Under the pieces are notes generated by a model, which saw nothing but the letters and a program-made list of their open reading frames with translations, searched no databases and was not told where the DNA came from. This document shows, in pieces, positions 1-11,500 of a stretch of 64,000 bases of DNA (its first letter is position 1; each line of letters starts with the position of its first letter). A program made the position numbers and the translations under genes. Origin of the DNA: Serripes groenlandicus (taxonomy: Eukaryota > Mollusca > Bivalvia > Cardiida > Cardiidae); NCBI GenBank assembly GCA_031761405.1, contig JASEVX010000007.1:64103573-64167572 (forward strand). Reading direction: 5' to 3'.

Positions 1-1355
1 TGTATCTCTTATATGAAAGCATAATTCGATTTTTTTGGTTCTCATAGCCTAAAAACACGAGTATCTGATTCTATCTTTTACGGGGAAGCATAGTCCGACT
101 GTGTTGGTTCCCATAACCCACAAACTACGAGTTTCTGTTTGTATCTCTTATGGGAAAACATAGTCCGACTTTGTTTGTTCCCATAATCCAGAACATACGA
201 GTATCTGGTTGTATTTCTCATGGGAAAGCATAGTCCGACTTGGTTGGATCCCATAGCCCATTAGCTAAGAGTATATTATAGTTTCTCTTATGGGAAAGCA
301 TAGTCCAACTGTGTTGGTTCCCATAGCCCCTAAGCTACTAGTATCTGATATTATCTCTTATGGGAAAGCATAGTCAGACTGTGTTGTTTCCCATAACTTC
401 CAAGCTACGAGAATCTTATTGTATCTCTTATGGGATAGGCTAGTCAGACTTTGTTTGTTCCCATAGCCTCCACGCTACAAGAATATGATATTTTCAAAGC
501 GGAGTCTGACGTTGTTGGTTCCCATAGCCTCCAAGCTACGAGTATCTGATAGTATCTCTTATGGGAAAGCATAGTCTGGCTTTGCTGGTTCCCATGGTCC
601 ACAAACTACGAGTATCTCATAATATCTCTTATGGGAGAGCATTGTCCGACTTTGTATGTAGCCCACAAACTACGAGTATCTGATGGTAAAGTATAGTCCG
701 ACTTTGTTGGTTCCCATAGCCCACAAACTACGACTATCTGGTTGTATCTCTTATGTGAAAGCAGAGTCCGACTGTGTTAGTTACCATAGCTCACAAACTA
801 CGACTATCCGATAGTATCTCGTATGGGAAAGAATATACATATCGTACATACTTTTTTGGTTCCCATAGCCTCAAAGCCACGAGTATATGATAGTATCTCT
901 TATGGGAAAGCATGGTCTGAACTTGTTGGTTCCCATGTCCCCACAATTACGAGTACCTGATAGTATCTCTTATCGGAAAGCATAGTTCGATTTTGTTGGT
1001 TCCCATAGCCTCCAAGCCACGAGTACCTGATAGTATATCTTATGAGAAAGCAAAGTCCGACTTTGTTGGTTCTCATAGCCTCCAATTCACGAGTATCTGA
1101 TAGTGTCTATTATGGGAAAGCATAGCCCGACTTTGTTGGTTCCCATAGCTTCCAAGCTACGAATATCCAATAGTTTATCCTATGGGAAAGAATAGTCCGA
1201 CTATGTAAGTTCCCATACCCCACAAACTACGAATATCCAATAGTTTATCCTATGGGAAAGAATAGTCCGACTATGTAAGTTCCCATACCCCACAAACTAC
1301 GAGTATCTGATAGTATCTCTTATGGGAAAGAATATTCAGACTTTGATACTCCAAG
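1..1355. repeat. 70-bp hairpin satellite array, orientation A
   Basis: About 19 head-to-tail copies of a unit of about 70 bp, readable as TATGGGAAAGCATAGTCCGA, then a spacer ending TTGGTTCCCATAGCC, then CTACGAGTATCTGATAGTAT. Each unit contains the inverted repeat TATGGGAA / TTCCCATA around about 20 bp, so every monomer could form a small hairpin. Copies differ by substitutions and small deletions. The array runs off the window edge. Short ORFs here are repeat artefacts. Confidence 0.93.
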
Positions 1356-1631
1356 CTAGTATTATAATCCGTAAGAAATCCATTCATGATTTAGCACAGG
1401 AGGACTCATCGCCTGTATTAATTAGTTAAACATTTACCGTTTAACCAGGAGACGTATATAGGGATCATTTCTCTGTCGTCTGATCGTAAGGCTTTAAACT
1501 GCGTCCATATTGACTGGTGACACACGGGTGCCTTCTTGTGTTGTTATCCGTACCTATATCAAGAAAGGTTATGTTGTCATCCTGTGGTTTGGCAGCGTCC
1601 ATATTGTTGTTGGCATTATCGATCAGATGTT
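1356..1631. other. Unique-looking spacer between satellite arrays
   Basis: Non-repetitive sequence between the first satellite array and a MITE copy. Overlapping ORFs of 60-92 codons on both strands show no recognisable domain or splice structure. I see no gene here. Confidence 0.4.
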
Positions 1632-1843
1632 CAACCCTTTTCGCATTAAAACAGACGACTTTGAAAACATATTGGCATACATTACGAATAACTCCATAAA
1701 TAAAAGTATCATTACTGACAGAAGTTGAGAAACATTGTGGCAAAAGGGGAAATGGCTCATTATGCTCAATTTCTCCGTTTTGCTACAATGTTTTCAAAAG
1801 TCGAATGCTGCAGAGGCGTCAGAAATGTGGGGAAAGGTTAAAT
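1632..1843. mobile_element. MITE-1 copy (CCCTTTCCC family), degenerate
   Basis: Begins TCAACCCTTTTCGC, contains CAGACGACTTTGAAAACAT, then the inner arms GGCAAAAGGGGAAATGGCTC and its degenerate complement, and ends GTGGGGAAAGGTTAA. This is a diverged member of the commonest palindromic MITE in the window. Consensus: TTAA-CCCTTTCCC ends, GCAGCAGACGACTTT subterminal motif and an apex reading GCTC-N5-GAGC. Confidence 0.75.
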
Positions 1844-1937
1844 TTAGGAATTATACACTGCCGGCTTTGTTGTCATGTGACATCCCTTGTTATTTATATT
1901 CAAAGATGCTTTTTCTTCAATTAATCAATTAATTAAT

Positions 1938-2114
1938 CTATAACCTGCATCAAAAGGACCTTTTTCTGCATCATTGACGAAATACCGATCTTTAATCGTT
2001 GTACTGGGACTGCCCCGGTGGTGTGGTGGGAGAACGTCCGCCTCATGTGCGGGAGGTCGAGAGTTCGTTCCCCGAATGGGTCATACCAAAGAATTTAAAA
2101 ATAGTAGTAATGGC
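1938..2114 (+). mobile_element. SINE-A (tRNA-derived), 5' part
   Basis: The segment CCCCGGTGGTGTGGTGGGAG followed by CGAGAGTTCGTTCCCCG looks like a tRNA-derived polymerase III promoter with degenerate A and B boxes. The same segment recurs at 18986 (+) and on the minus strand ending near 50040. Its 3' end is cut by the following satellite array. Confidence 0.7.
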
Positions 2115-4760
2115 TGCCCATAAGAGATACAATCAGATACTCGTAGCTTTGGGGCCATGGTAACCAACAAAGTCGGACTATGCATTCCCATAAGAGATAC
2201 TATCAAATACTTGTAGCTTGAAGGCTATGGGAACCAACAAAGTCGGACTATGCTTTCAAGAGAAAATATCAGATACTCGTAGCTGGGAGGCTATGGGAAC
2301 AAACAAAATCCGACTAGGCTATCCCATAATAGATACAATCAGATACTCGCAGAATAAAGGTAAAGGCTATAGGAACCAACACAGTCTGACTATAATTTCC
2401 CATAAGAGATACTGTCTGATACTCGTAGCTTGGAGGTCATGGGAACAAACAAAGCCGGACAATGCTTACCCATAAGAGATACTATCAGATACTAGTAGCT
2501 TTGGGGCCATGGTAACCAACAAAGTCGGACTATGCATTCCCATAAGAGATACTATCAAATACTCGTAGCTTGAAGGCTATGGGAACCAACAAAGTCGGAC
2601 TATGCTTTCAAGAGAAAATATCAGATACTCGTAGCTGGGAGGCTATGGGAACAAACAAAGTCCGACTAGGCTATCCCATAATAGATACAATCAGATACTC
2701 GCAGAATAAAGGTAAAGGCTATAGGAACCAACACAGTCTGACTATAATTTCCCATAAGAGATACTGTCTGATACTCGTAGCTTGGAGGTCATGGGAACAA
2801 ACACAGTCTGACTATGCTTTCCCATAAGAGAGAGTATCAGATACTAGTAGCTTAGGGACTATTTCGCATAAGAGATAATATAAGATACTCGTAGCTAAGG
2901 GGCTATGGGAACCAACCAAATCGGACTATGCTTTTCCATAAGAGATATAATCAGATTCTCGTATTTTCTGGGTTATGGGAACCAACAAATACCGGACTTT
3001 GTTTTCCCATAAGAAATACAATCAGATGCTCGTAGTTTGTGGGTTATGGGAACCAACACAGTCGGACTATGCACTCCCGTAAGAGATACAATTGGATACT
3101 CGTAGTTTGGAGACTATAGGAACCAACAATACCGGAGTTTGTTTTCCCATAAGAAATACAATCAGATGCTCGTAGTGTGTGGGTTATGGGAACCAACACA
3201 GTCGGACTATGCTTTCCCATAACAGATACAATCAGATACTCGTATTTTGAGGATTATGGGAACCAACAACGTAGGACTATGTTTTCCCATAAGAGATACA
3301 TTCAGATACTCATAGTGTAGGGCTATGGGAACCAACACAGTTTGGATACTCTTTCTCGTAAGAGATACAACCAGATATTCGTAGTTTGTGGGTTAGCGGA
3401 ACCAACACAGTTAGACTATACTTTCCCGTTAGAGATACAACCAGATACTCGTAGTTCGTAGGCTATGGGAAGCAACACAGTCAGACTATGCTTTCCCATA
3501 AGAGATACAATCAGAAACACGTAGTGTGTTGGCTATGGGCACCAACAAAATCAGACGATGCTTTCCCATACCGGCATACAAGATACTATCATATACTTTT
3601 TCTTGGAGGTTCAGGGAAACAACACAATCGAACTATACTTTCCCTTACGAGATACTACCTGGTTCTCGTAGTTTGTGAACCAACAAAGTCGGATTATGCT
3701 TTAAAATAAGAGATGTTATCGGATAGTCGTAGTTTGTGTGCTATGGAAACCAACACAGTCGGACTATGCATTCCCATAAGATATACTATCAGATACTCGT
3801 AGCTTGGAGGCTATGGTAACCAACAAAGTCGGACTGTGCTCTCCCATAAGTGATACTATCAGATACTCGTGGCTTGGAGGCTATGGGAACCAACACAGTC
3901 GGACTGTGCTTTCCCATAAGTGATACTATCAGATACTCGTAGCTTGGAGACTATGGGATCCAAACACAATCGGACTATGCTTTCAATAAGAGATACTATA
4001 AGATACATGTAGCTTGGAGACTATGGGAACCAACAAAGTCGGACTATGCTTTGCCATAAAAGATACAATCAGATACTCGTAGTGTGTGGGCTATGGTAAC
4101 TAACATAGTCGGATTATGCTTTCCCATAAGAGATACAATCAGAAATTCGTAGTGTGTTGTTTATGGGAACCAACACAGTCGTACTATGCTTTCACTAAGA
4201 GATACTATCAGATACTCGTAGCTTGGAGATCATGATGACGAAAAACGTAGGGATATTCTTTTCCATAAGAGATACTATCAGATAATGTAGTGTGTGGGCT
4301 ATGGGAACCAACAAAGTCGGACTATGCTATCCCATAAGAAATACTATCAGATACTCGTAGTTTGTGGCCCATGGTAACCAACAAAGTCGGGATATTCTCT
4401 CCTATACGAGATACTATCAGACACTCGTAGTTTGTGGGCTATGGGAAACAACAAAGTCGGACTATGCTTTCCCATAAGCGATATTATCAGATACTCGTAG
4501 TTTGTGGGCTTTAGGAACCAACACAGTCGGAGTATGCTTTCCAATAAAAGATACTGTCAGATACTCGTAGTTTGTTGGTAACTTGGAGGTCATGGTAACC
4601 AACAAAGTCGGGACATTCTTCTCCATAAGAGATACTATCAGATACTGTAGTTTTAGGAACCAAAACAGTCGAACTATCCTTTCCAATAAAATATACTATC
4701 AGATACTCGTAGTTTGTTGGCTATGGGATCCAACAAAGACGGACGGACTATGCTGTCCGG
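2115..4760. repeat. 70-bp hairpin satellite array, orientation B (inverted relative to 1-1355)
   Basis: About 37 copies of the same 70-bp monomer read in the opposite direction: CCCATAAGAGATACTATCAG, ATACTCGTAGCTTGGAGG, CTATGGGAACCAACAAAGTC. The block containing 2218-2475 recurs almost unchanged at 2570-2827, an offset of 352 bp. That is about five monomers, so part of the array is a five-mer higher-order repeat. Some monomers are shortened, for example near 4560-4590. Confidence 0.93.
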
Positions 4761-5149
4761 GTTTGGCGTTAAAGTGACTAACGTTATAAAGTCAAACCGC
4801 TGATGTGACGTCATTTTGATGGTTTGGTTTCCCCGTTGTAACAAAGACTTGAGCGTAAGACTGGAAACCAATCTAGTAATGTCATATGATATTTATGTAA
4901 TGGGGTTTTGACACTCCCAGAGAGGGTTTTATGTGATATATATATATAGAGAGAGAGAGATCTGGTGAGCTTCAGGGCCTAAGACAAATAGATCATCATT
5001 TTATCAGTTTTTATTTACAAAAATCTTGGAGAAAAACAGAAAATGTATTTGGATAGTGTATCATTAGACTGAATGTACAAAACATATTTCATAGAAATGA
5101 AATCACGGAAAACATCAAAATCAATTTGCAGATGTCATTATAGTTGTTG
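4761..5149. other. Spacer between satellite and palindrome arm
   Basis: AT-rich sequence with a short (AT)n(GA)n tract at about 4939-4961. I see no gene or mobile-element ends. Confidence 0.4.
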
Positions 5150-5508
5150 TAAACAATTATAGCGTTAAAAATCAACGCGGTGTTCAAGAAAAACTAACCT
5201 TAACTTACCTCGTATAGAAAGATACCTAATTAAGGGTCCAAATGAAAAATGCTTAACAGAAATTTACTTCTACATTGCAGACGCACTGGCAGATCAGGAT
5301 TAACATTTGCAGCCTCACGGTTAGTTTTCGAAGGGCGCAGATCAATTGTTACGTCAATTGTATAACATGCTACAGACAAATTTTACAAAATCGGAATCCA
5401 ATGAATACAGAAGATACATTTATTACTTTTCCAAACCGTATAACGATATATATAACAAATACAAGCACTTTACAATAAAGAAATAACAAACAAGAAGTGT
5501 CTAAACAA

Positions 5509-8500
5509 TCACGACGGACAACTTAATTGTGTATAATGTAAAAGTCGGTCATTTTGTGACGTCATTGTGGGGCCAGGTGAAGATATTCTGGACGAATTTG
5601 GCAATACTGACGTAAAAGCTTGTTGGTGAGGCATTCTTGAACATTGTTGTGCTGTTGCAGTCATTGGCGGGTACGTAAGTTGCATTCTTGAAGCGGCATT
5701 GTTTGATGTTGAGCGTGGATATACTGGTGTATGCATAGAGGCGTAGTTGAAATAACCAGGCAACATAAATGGTGAGGGTGATGACGTCATCATTTGTCCT
5801 TTTGGCATAAACCCATAAGGACCAACTGGTGACAACATCGGCGGAACTGGCATAAAATGCTGTGGAAATGCACTGGTACTGTTGACTCGCTTGCGCCATC
5901 TTGCTCTTTTGTTTTGAAACCATATCTGAAAGTGAGAGAGAAAAATACGTTTAAATTCTCTATTATTATTTCGATTTCCTATAAAGACCATATATATAAA
6001 GTATGGTGGTGTTTGTACCTACTTGTATGGAAGCGTTTCATATCATGTGTGTAAATTAACCTATTCCGACATACGGCAAATCTGCAACCGATCTCGGCAT
6101 ACTTAGGGAAACTCTCTTAAACAAGCAAATATACATGAAATTATAGGTCTGAACACCTTCTCAAATACAAAACAACACCTTCTTTGCAACGGCCCAGACG
6201 AGCGCTTTATTGTTAGACAGAGCGACCAATATGCGCAAACAGCGCGTACATATATACATAAATTTACATGTATTACGGTTAACCCAATCCACCAACTTAG
6301 GTTATGACATTATATCTTGTACTTAAGTAATTTTCATTTAGCAAGCTTCACATACATGTATCTCCCATCAGAAGGGTCCTGGCCGCCCACGTAAAACCCC
6401 TTTTTTTAAAGAGGAACCGTGCATCCGTGGCATGCGCGAAACAACCAGTGTTTCTCAGAATACCCCTAGGGAAATATGGCTGTCGGAACTCAACCTAGTT
6501 TAATGTGTGAAGCAATATAACTTTCAAATAATCGAATAGCATTCTGTGTAAGCAGTCTAACGAGCGAAGTCTAGCGTGGAACTGACAAACACGCCCTATA
6601 ACTACCTTATATATACTCATACCCGAGCGCACATCCCGTGCAGCACATCCCGTGCAACTACAATACACAATAACCCTTTGTGTGTTTACCGTGTTAAGAC
6701 AAGCATTCTCTGCTTTACTACGTACCACAGAGAATTTGTAAGTCTGAACACCTTCTCAAATACAAAACAACACCTTCTTTGCAACGGCCCAGACGAGCGC
6801 TTGAACGCTACAAATTATAGTGCACTGAATGCTATTCGAATTATAAAATCAAAGAACAATATTACAATTTTAACTGTTTTGTGACAAATAATTTCTTTTC
6901 TACAGAATCTTCAATATACCCATCCTTCGCTATGTCCGTTTTCCAACGCCCGTGACGCTTTAAACAACGATCAGAAACGCCACTGGCGTTAGCTGCAGCA
7001 GTAGCGCCACTGGCTCTCAGGGAATGAGTTCCTAGATGCAAATCTGGAGCAACTAATTTCAACCGAGAGACAATACATACTCTAGAACGAGAATAACTCA
7101 GCTTTTTGTTCCGTTTTAAAAGAAAGCACTTTGACCCGGATCTACAAGCCGCCCGAAAAAGATATAATTCGGAATCAACAGGCATTCCTGAGCACTGTAA
7201 ATACCTTTTCAACATTGCAATCGGACAAGCGCTAGTTTCACCTTTTGCGATAAATACTTCTCTACCAGACCTATATACATCTGTTTTACTTTTCTTAACA
7301 TACAAAACCAAATGATCCGTACTAAATCGTAGATCGCAACATCTTAAATCTACGATTTCGTTAAACCGTAAAAACCCAGCAAATCCTAATACAATCATAG
7401 ATAAGTCCCGCAAAACGATGATGTCTCGTGACTCTAAATACATACTGCAAAGTTCAATCAAGTTCTGTGTGCTTATAACGTCCTTCTTTACTATGGGTTT
7501 GGAATTCAAACGTTTGGCACTTTCAACTAACATTAACACAGTTGAGTTTATCGTTGGATCGGGGTAATCGTTCATTCGATGAAGCCACTTGATAGCGTAA
7601 AGAGATGATGAAATCACTTTATCCGATTTTCCTGCATCGATCATTTGTGATAAATACATTGCGACGTGAATGGAGCACGCTGGCCTCGAAGAAATACCTT
7701 TTTTCTCACAGAAATCGTCAAACGCTCTGATTTGATAGCAGTATTTGGTCACAGTAGTATCAGCCCTTGCCGACACCATTTGTATAGCCATTGTGTCTAT
7801 AATCCGATCTTGATCGACAATATGTACATCAGCCTCATCAAATTTACGTTTCAAAGACGCTCTTATGCCAATACCTGTGAAAAAGAATTATTTATCAAAC
7901 ACCAGAAAACGTAAATAACATCTTTTCCCTTATTGGTTTTCTTCAAAAACGCAATGTAATGCAACCATGCTGAATGATAAAACATTCTCACCGAACATTC
8001 CATTGTTTCCTTTGCCTTTGCACACAGCGCCTGATTTTGGCAATTCAAGTGCACCTTTTACAAAATATTTATATTCGTTTTGCAAATCAGTAATAAACGG
8101 CCAAAATGGTGCAGACTGCCATTTTGGAATTATCAAAGTACCTCGAGCATTTTCCGATGCTAATTTCCTCAGACAGCTCATTATATGCTTTGGAGGCGGA
8201 ACTAACCAATTCAGTTCACCGCGCCAAGTCTGATCAAATGCGTCTATAGCTTCCGTGCCAGGTACCCACCACCTAGAATTAAACCTCCTACATTTATTAT
8301 TATAATGTGTTGAAAACCTATCTACATCATGAGGACCCCATATTTTATCCAATTTTCTATAAATATCTTCAGAAATGGACCAATCATCACTATCCTGACA
8401 CCTACTCAAATGATCTGCAAGAAGGTTATCACCCCTTGGGATCCAGACAGAGTTAAATGTGATCCTGTTCTGCTCACAAACTGAATTTATCGCTAATGAT

Positions 8501-11500
8501 AAGTTATGGAGCTCATTAACTCTGCTACCAGCGTGTAAAATACGCTCAACATTTTGATTATCTGAAAATATCTTAATATGACGATTTTTCAATATCTTCA
8601 AATTACTCATAACAACCCGATGTACAGCTTCTAGCTCCCTCCATGTGGAACTTTTGAGCGACTCATCACTCGTCCATGATCCGAATATTTCGGAATTGGA
8701 AAGATGGCTTCCAATATTTAGATCGCTTACCGAACAAACATCCCTATCCTTAATTAACAAACCATTTCTATCATGCATGGGATGAATTTTACATATCTCA
8801 TGCCAACCACAGTAATTAAGATATCTCTCTTCCGGGAGATAATTTTCACATCCCGGATCTACAAGACAACTCTCTCCCCGGAGTTTTGATCCCCCAATGA
8901 ATCGACCATCAGTATTGATCACATTTTCCGATAAACAATAACAACTCTCTTCCGGGAGTTTTACGAATCCGCCAACACGCGAAATACTAGTATCTATCGA
9001 TCTATCAAAACCGACTTGCGCACTCGCTTCCGGGAGTCGCCCATCATTAAATATATAACGATCAAAGGAATTACCTCTGTCCACCACTAACTCGCAATTA
9101 CCGGGAATTTGAGACGCGCGGCTCCCTTGCTCCTTAACAACGGTATTTTCTACCGGTGCGGATTCCGATCCGTCTCCTGACAAACATGCGTTACACATTT
9201 CAACAAATCCACCATAACCATGGGAACTTGCGTCAGCAAAAACGTTTGCTTTTACGACCGGATGTTGCCAATACAAACATCCCAAATCATTGAGACGTCT
9301 GGCGTTTATACGCCAATAATTCAATTCTCCTATAGCCTCCTTATTCACCTGAACAGGTGACTTCCAACTACAGCGATACATAATACAAATATACAAGTTT
9401 CTAGTATGCAAACTAACGCGTTTACCAAGTACACTCTGCAGTGATATAATTTGACCGATAACCGAAGCTAGTGCCTTTACATGCACGGTTTTGAATTTAT
9501 CATTCCTCACATCATACAAAACGGAGTCAATTTTAGTCTCCAACCGCTTAATTCTTTCTTCCGTTAACCTCAAAATATTGTCTTCAAAATTAAAAACATG
9601 ACCCAACCAAATAGCTATCCTTCTCGGCAACCAATCGCATTTATCTTCTGCCAAAAGAAAACCGAATTCAACTAATGAACTCCTGACCAACTTGCTATGT
9701 CTTAAAGCAAGATCGAAATCCGTGTGACCACCTATACCGTCATCGAGAAACATAACAATATCAATGCACAACGATCTCCAATATTTCAGTAGCTGTCTGA
9801 GTACTTTGGTGAATATGTGTCCGGCTGTAGACAAACCGAAAGGATGGCAATTAAAAACATAATAACGGTCAATTCCTTCGTCGGACCATGAAAACCCCAA
9901 ATACGTTCTGTGGCATGAACAAATATCAATGTGATGATAAGCGCTTTTCAAATCGAATGTAAATACATAACTGAAAGGCTGAAAAATCGATTTTGCAACT
10001 TTAACGTCCTCAAATTTGACCTTAAACAAGTGTAAGCATGGATTAATATGTCTACAGTCAAGAACTAATCTAGGCTTGCCAGACCTACCGTATGCAACCG
10101 TTAATGGGTTGACTATCAATGGTTGTTCTTGAACAACTGAAATAATACCCTTTTCTACTAAACGGCCAATTTCGGACTTTACATAAATCGGATTATCCCT
10201 GGCGGATCTATTATTATTTAACTGAACTGTCACCGGAGTCTCGGCCAACGGTAACTTATAACCGTTATAAATGACATCCAAAATGTAAGCATTATTGGTA
10301 TAAGCTTCCCATTTGCTATAGCTCTGTTTGAGTTTACCAACAGGTGACAAAACGCTTAATCCGGTTAGCTCTAAATGTTTACCCGAGTCGATAGTACCTC
10401 CCTTTTTCAAACCATTATAATTTGAACTAGCATTATCATCTAAACCAGTACATGATCCTTTGTCCTCAATGTTGAAAGACTGATTTATTAAGTCAACACT
10501 TGCCCCCTTTTTAACAATGTTTAAAATCGGACTCTCTATAGTCTCATTTTCACTTATGCTCGAATATTCAATTGTTTCCTTTTCCTCATTGTATTTTCCC
10601 GGATTTTGGCCACCTGATTTAAACTTGATATTCGAACCGGCTCCATGCCCCATTTCTATGCAATTAATGTTAACAATTTTTGTTATACCCTTTTCCGCAA
10701 AACATAATTGCTTTCTATTGGTATTCGTTTTACCTAAAGCCTTCGAAAGGCGGCCAACAATAAAACTACTTATCTTGTTATTGTAATTCTGGAGTGAGCA
10801 TTCATTCTTCCAGTGCCCCGCCTTTCCGCAGATAAAACATAAACCTGGTTTCTTCACCGAACCCCCATGAGAATACGTCTGTCCCGTTCCTTGAGAGGGT
10901 AATGAGTCCCCCCTAGGCTGTCCCCGTCCGTAAGGAGTTGACCTTGACCTGCCTCTCTTTGTCTTTTCCCCTTTAGCCTTTCTCGAAGCCCGATATTCTG
11001 CCTTATGAATACGCTTCTCATCCTCGCTGTCACTTGCTATAGGGTTGCTCTCATATTCTGCAACCATTCGCCATCCCAATTCGGAGGTATCAGCAAGCTG
11101 AATTAATTTCTGACGCCGCTTTAGTATATCTTTTGCTGCAATGAAAAAGAAAAATGCAACGAGAATAGCCCGTGCTTCCTTTGCTACTTTAATAAACAAG
11201 AATTTAAGAATACCATTAAACTCGAAAACCTTTACATTTAAAACTTGCTATCATTTGTTTACCTTCAATAATATCATTTTTAGCCTCCGTAATCCTCTGG
11301 GAATCCATATTTAACTCGGCATGTTCCAACCTGGCAATAACCTTGGAATTCTGTTTAAATTGCTCCTCGTTACTTTTACGCTTGAATTTCGGAGCGTCTA
11401 GAGAAGAAATACTACTAGAAGAGGCAGAAGAGCTTGGATAACTTATCTTGTCTATAAGTCCACCTATTTCCCGCAACAAGTTGCCATGTGACTCCTGAAT

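Noticed and set aside
1465..1743. Overlapping 60-92 codon ORFs on both strands
   Set aside because: No domain, no splice context, and partly inside a MITE.
2218..2827. Two near-identical 85-codon ORFs
   Set aside because: They lie in the 70-bp satellite and are the same 352-bp block duplicated.
5926..5991. N-terminal extension of homeobox exon 4 (MVFIGNRNNN..)
   Set aside because: Intron sequence read through; the acceptor TTTCAG lies directly before IWFQN.
7106..7315. Plus-strand ORFs within the DIRS coding region (also 7967-8233, 10517-10786)
   Set aside because: Antisense shadows of the minus-strand polyprotein; no features.
11136..11199. N-terminus MFIKVAKEARAILVAFFFF of the long RT ORF as a signal or membrane segment
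   Set aside because: It is the translated pyrimidine tract of predicted intron 1, not protein.
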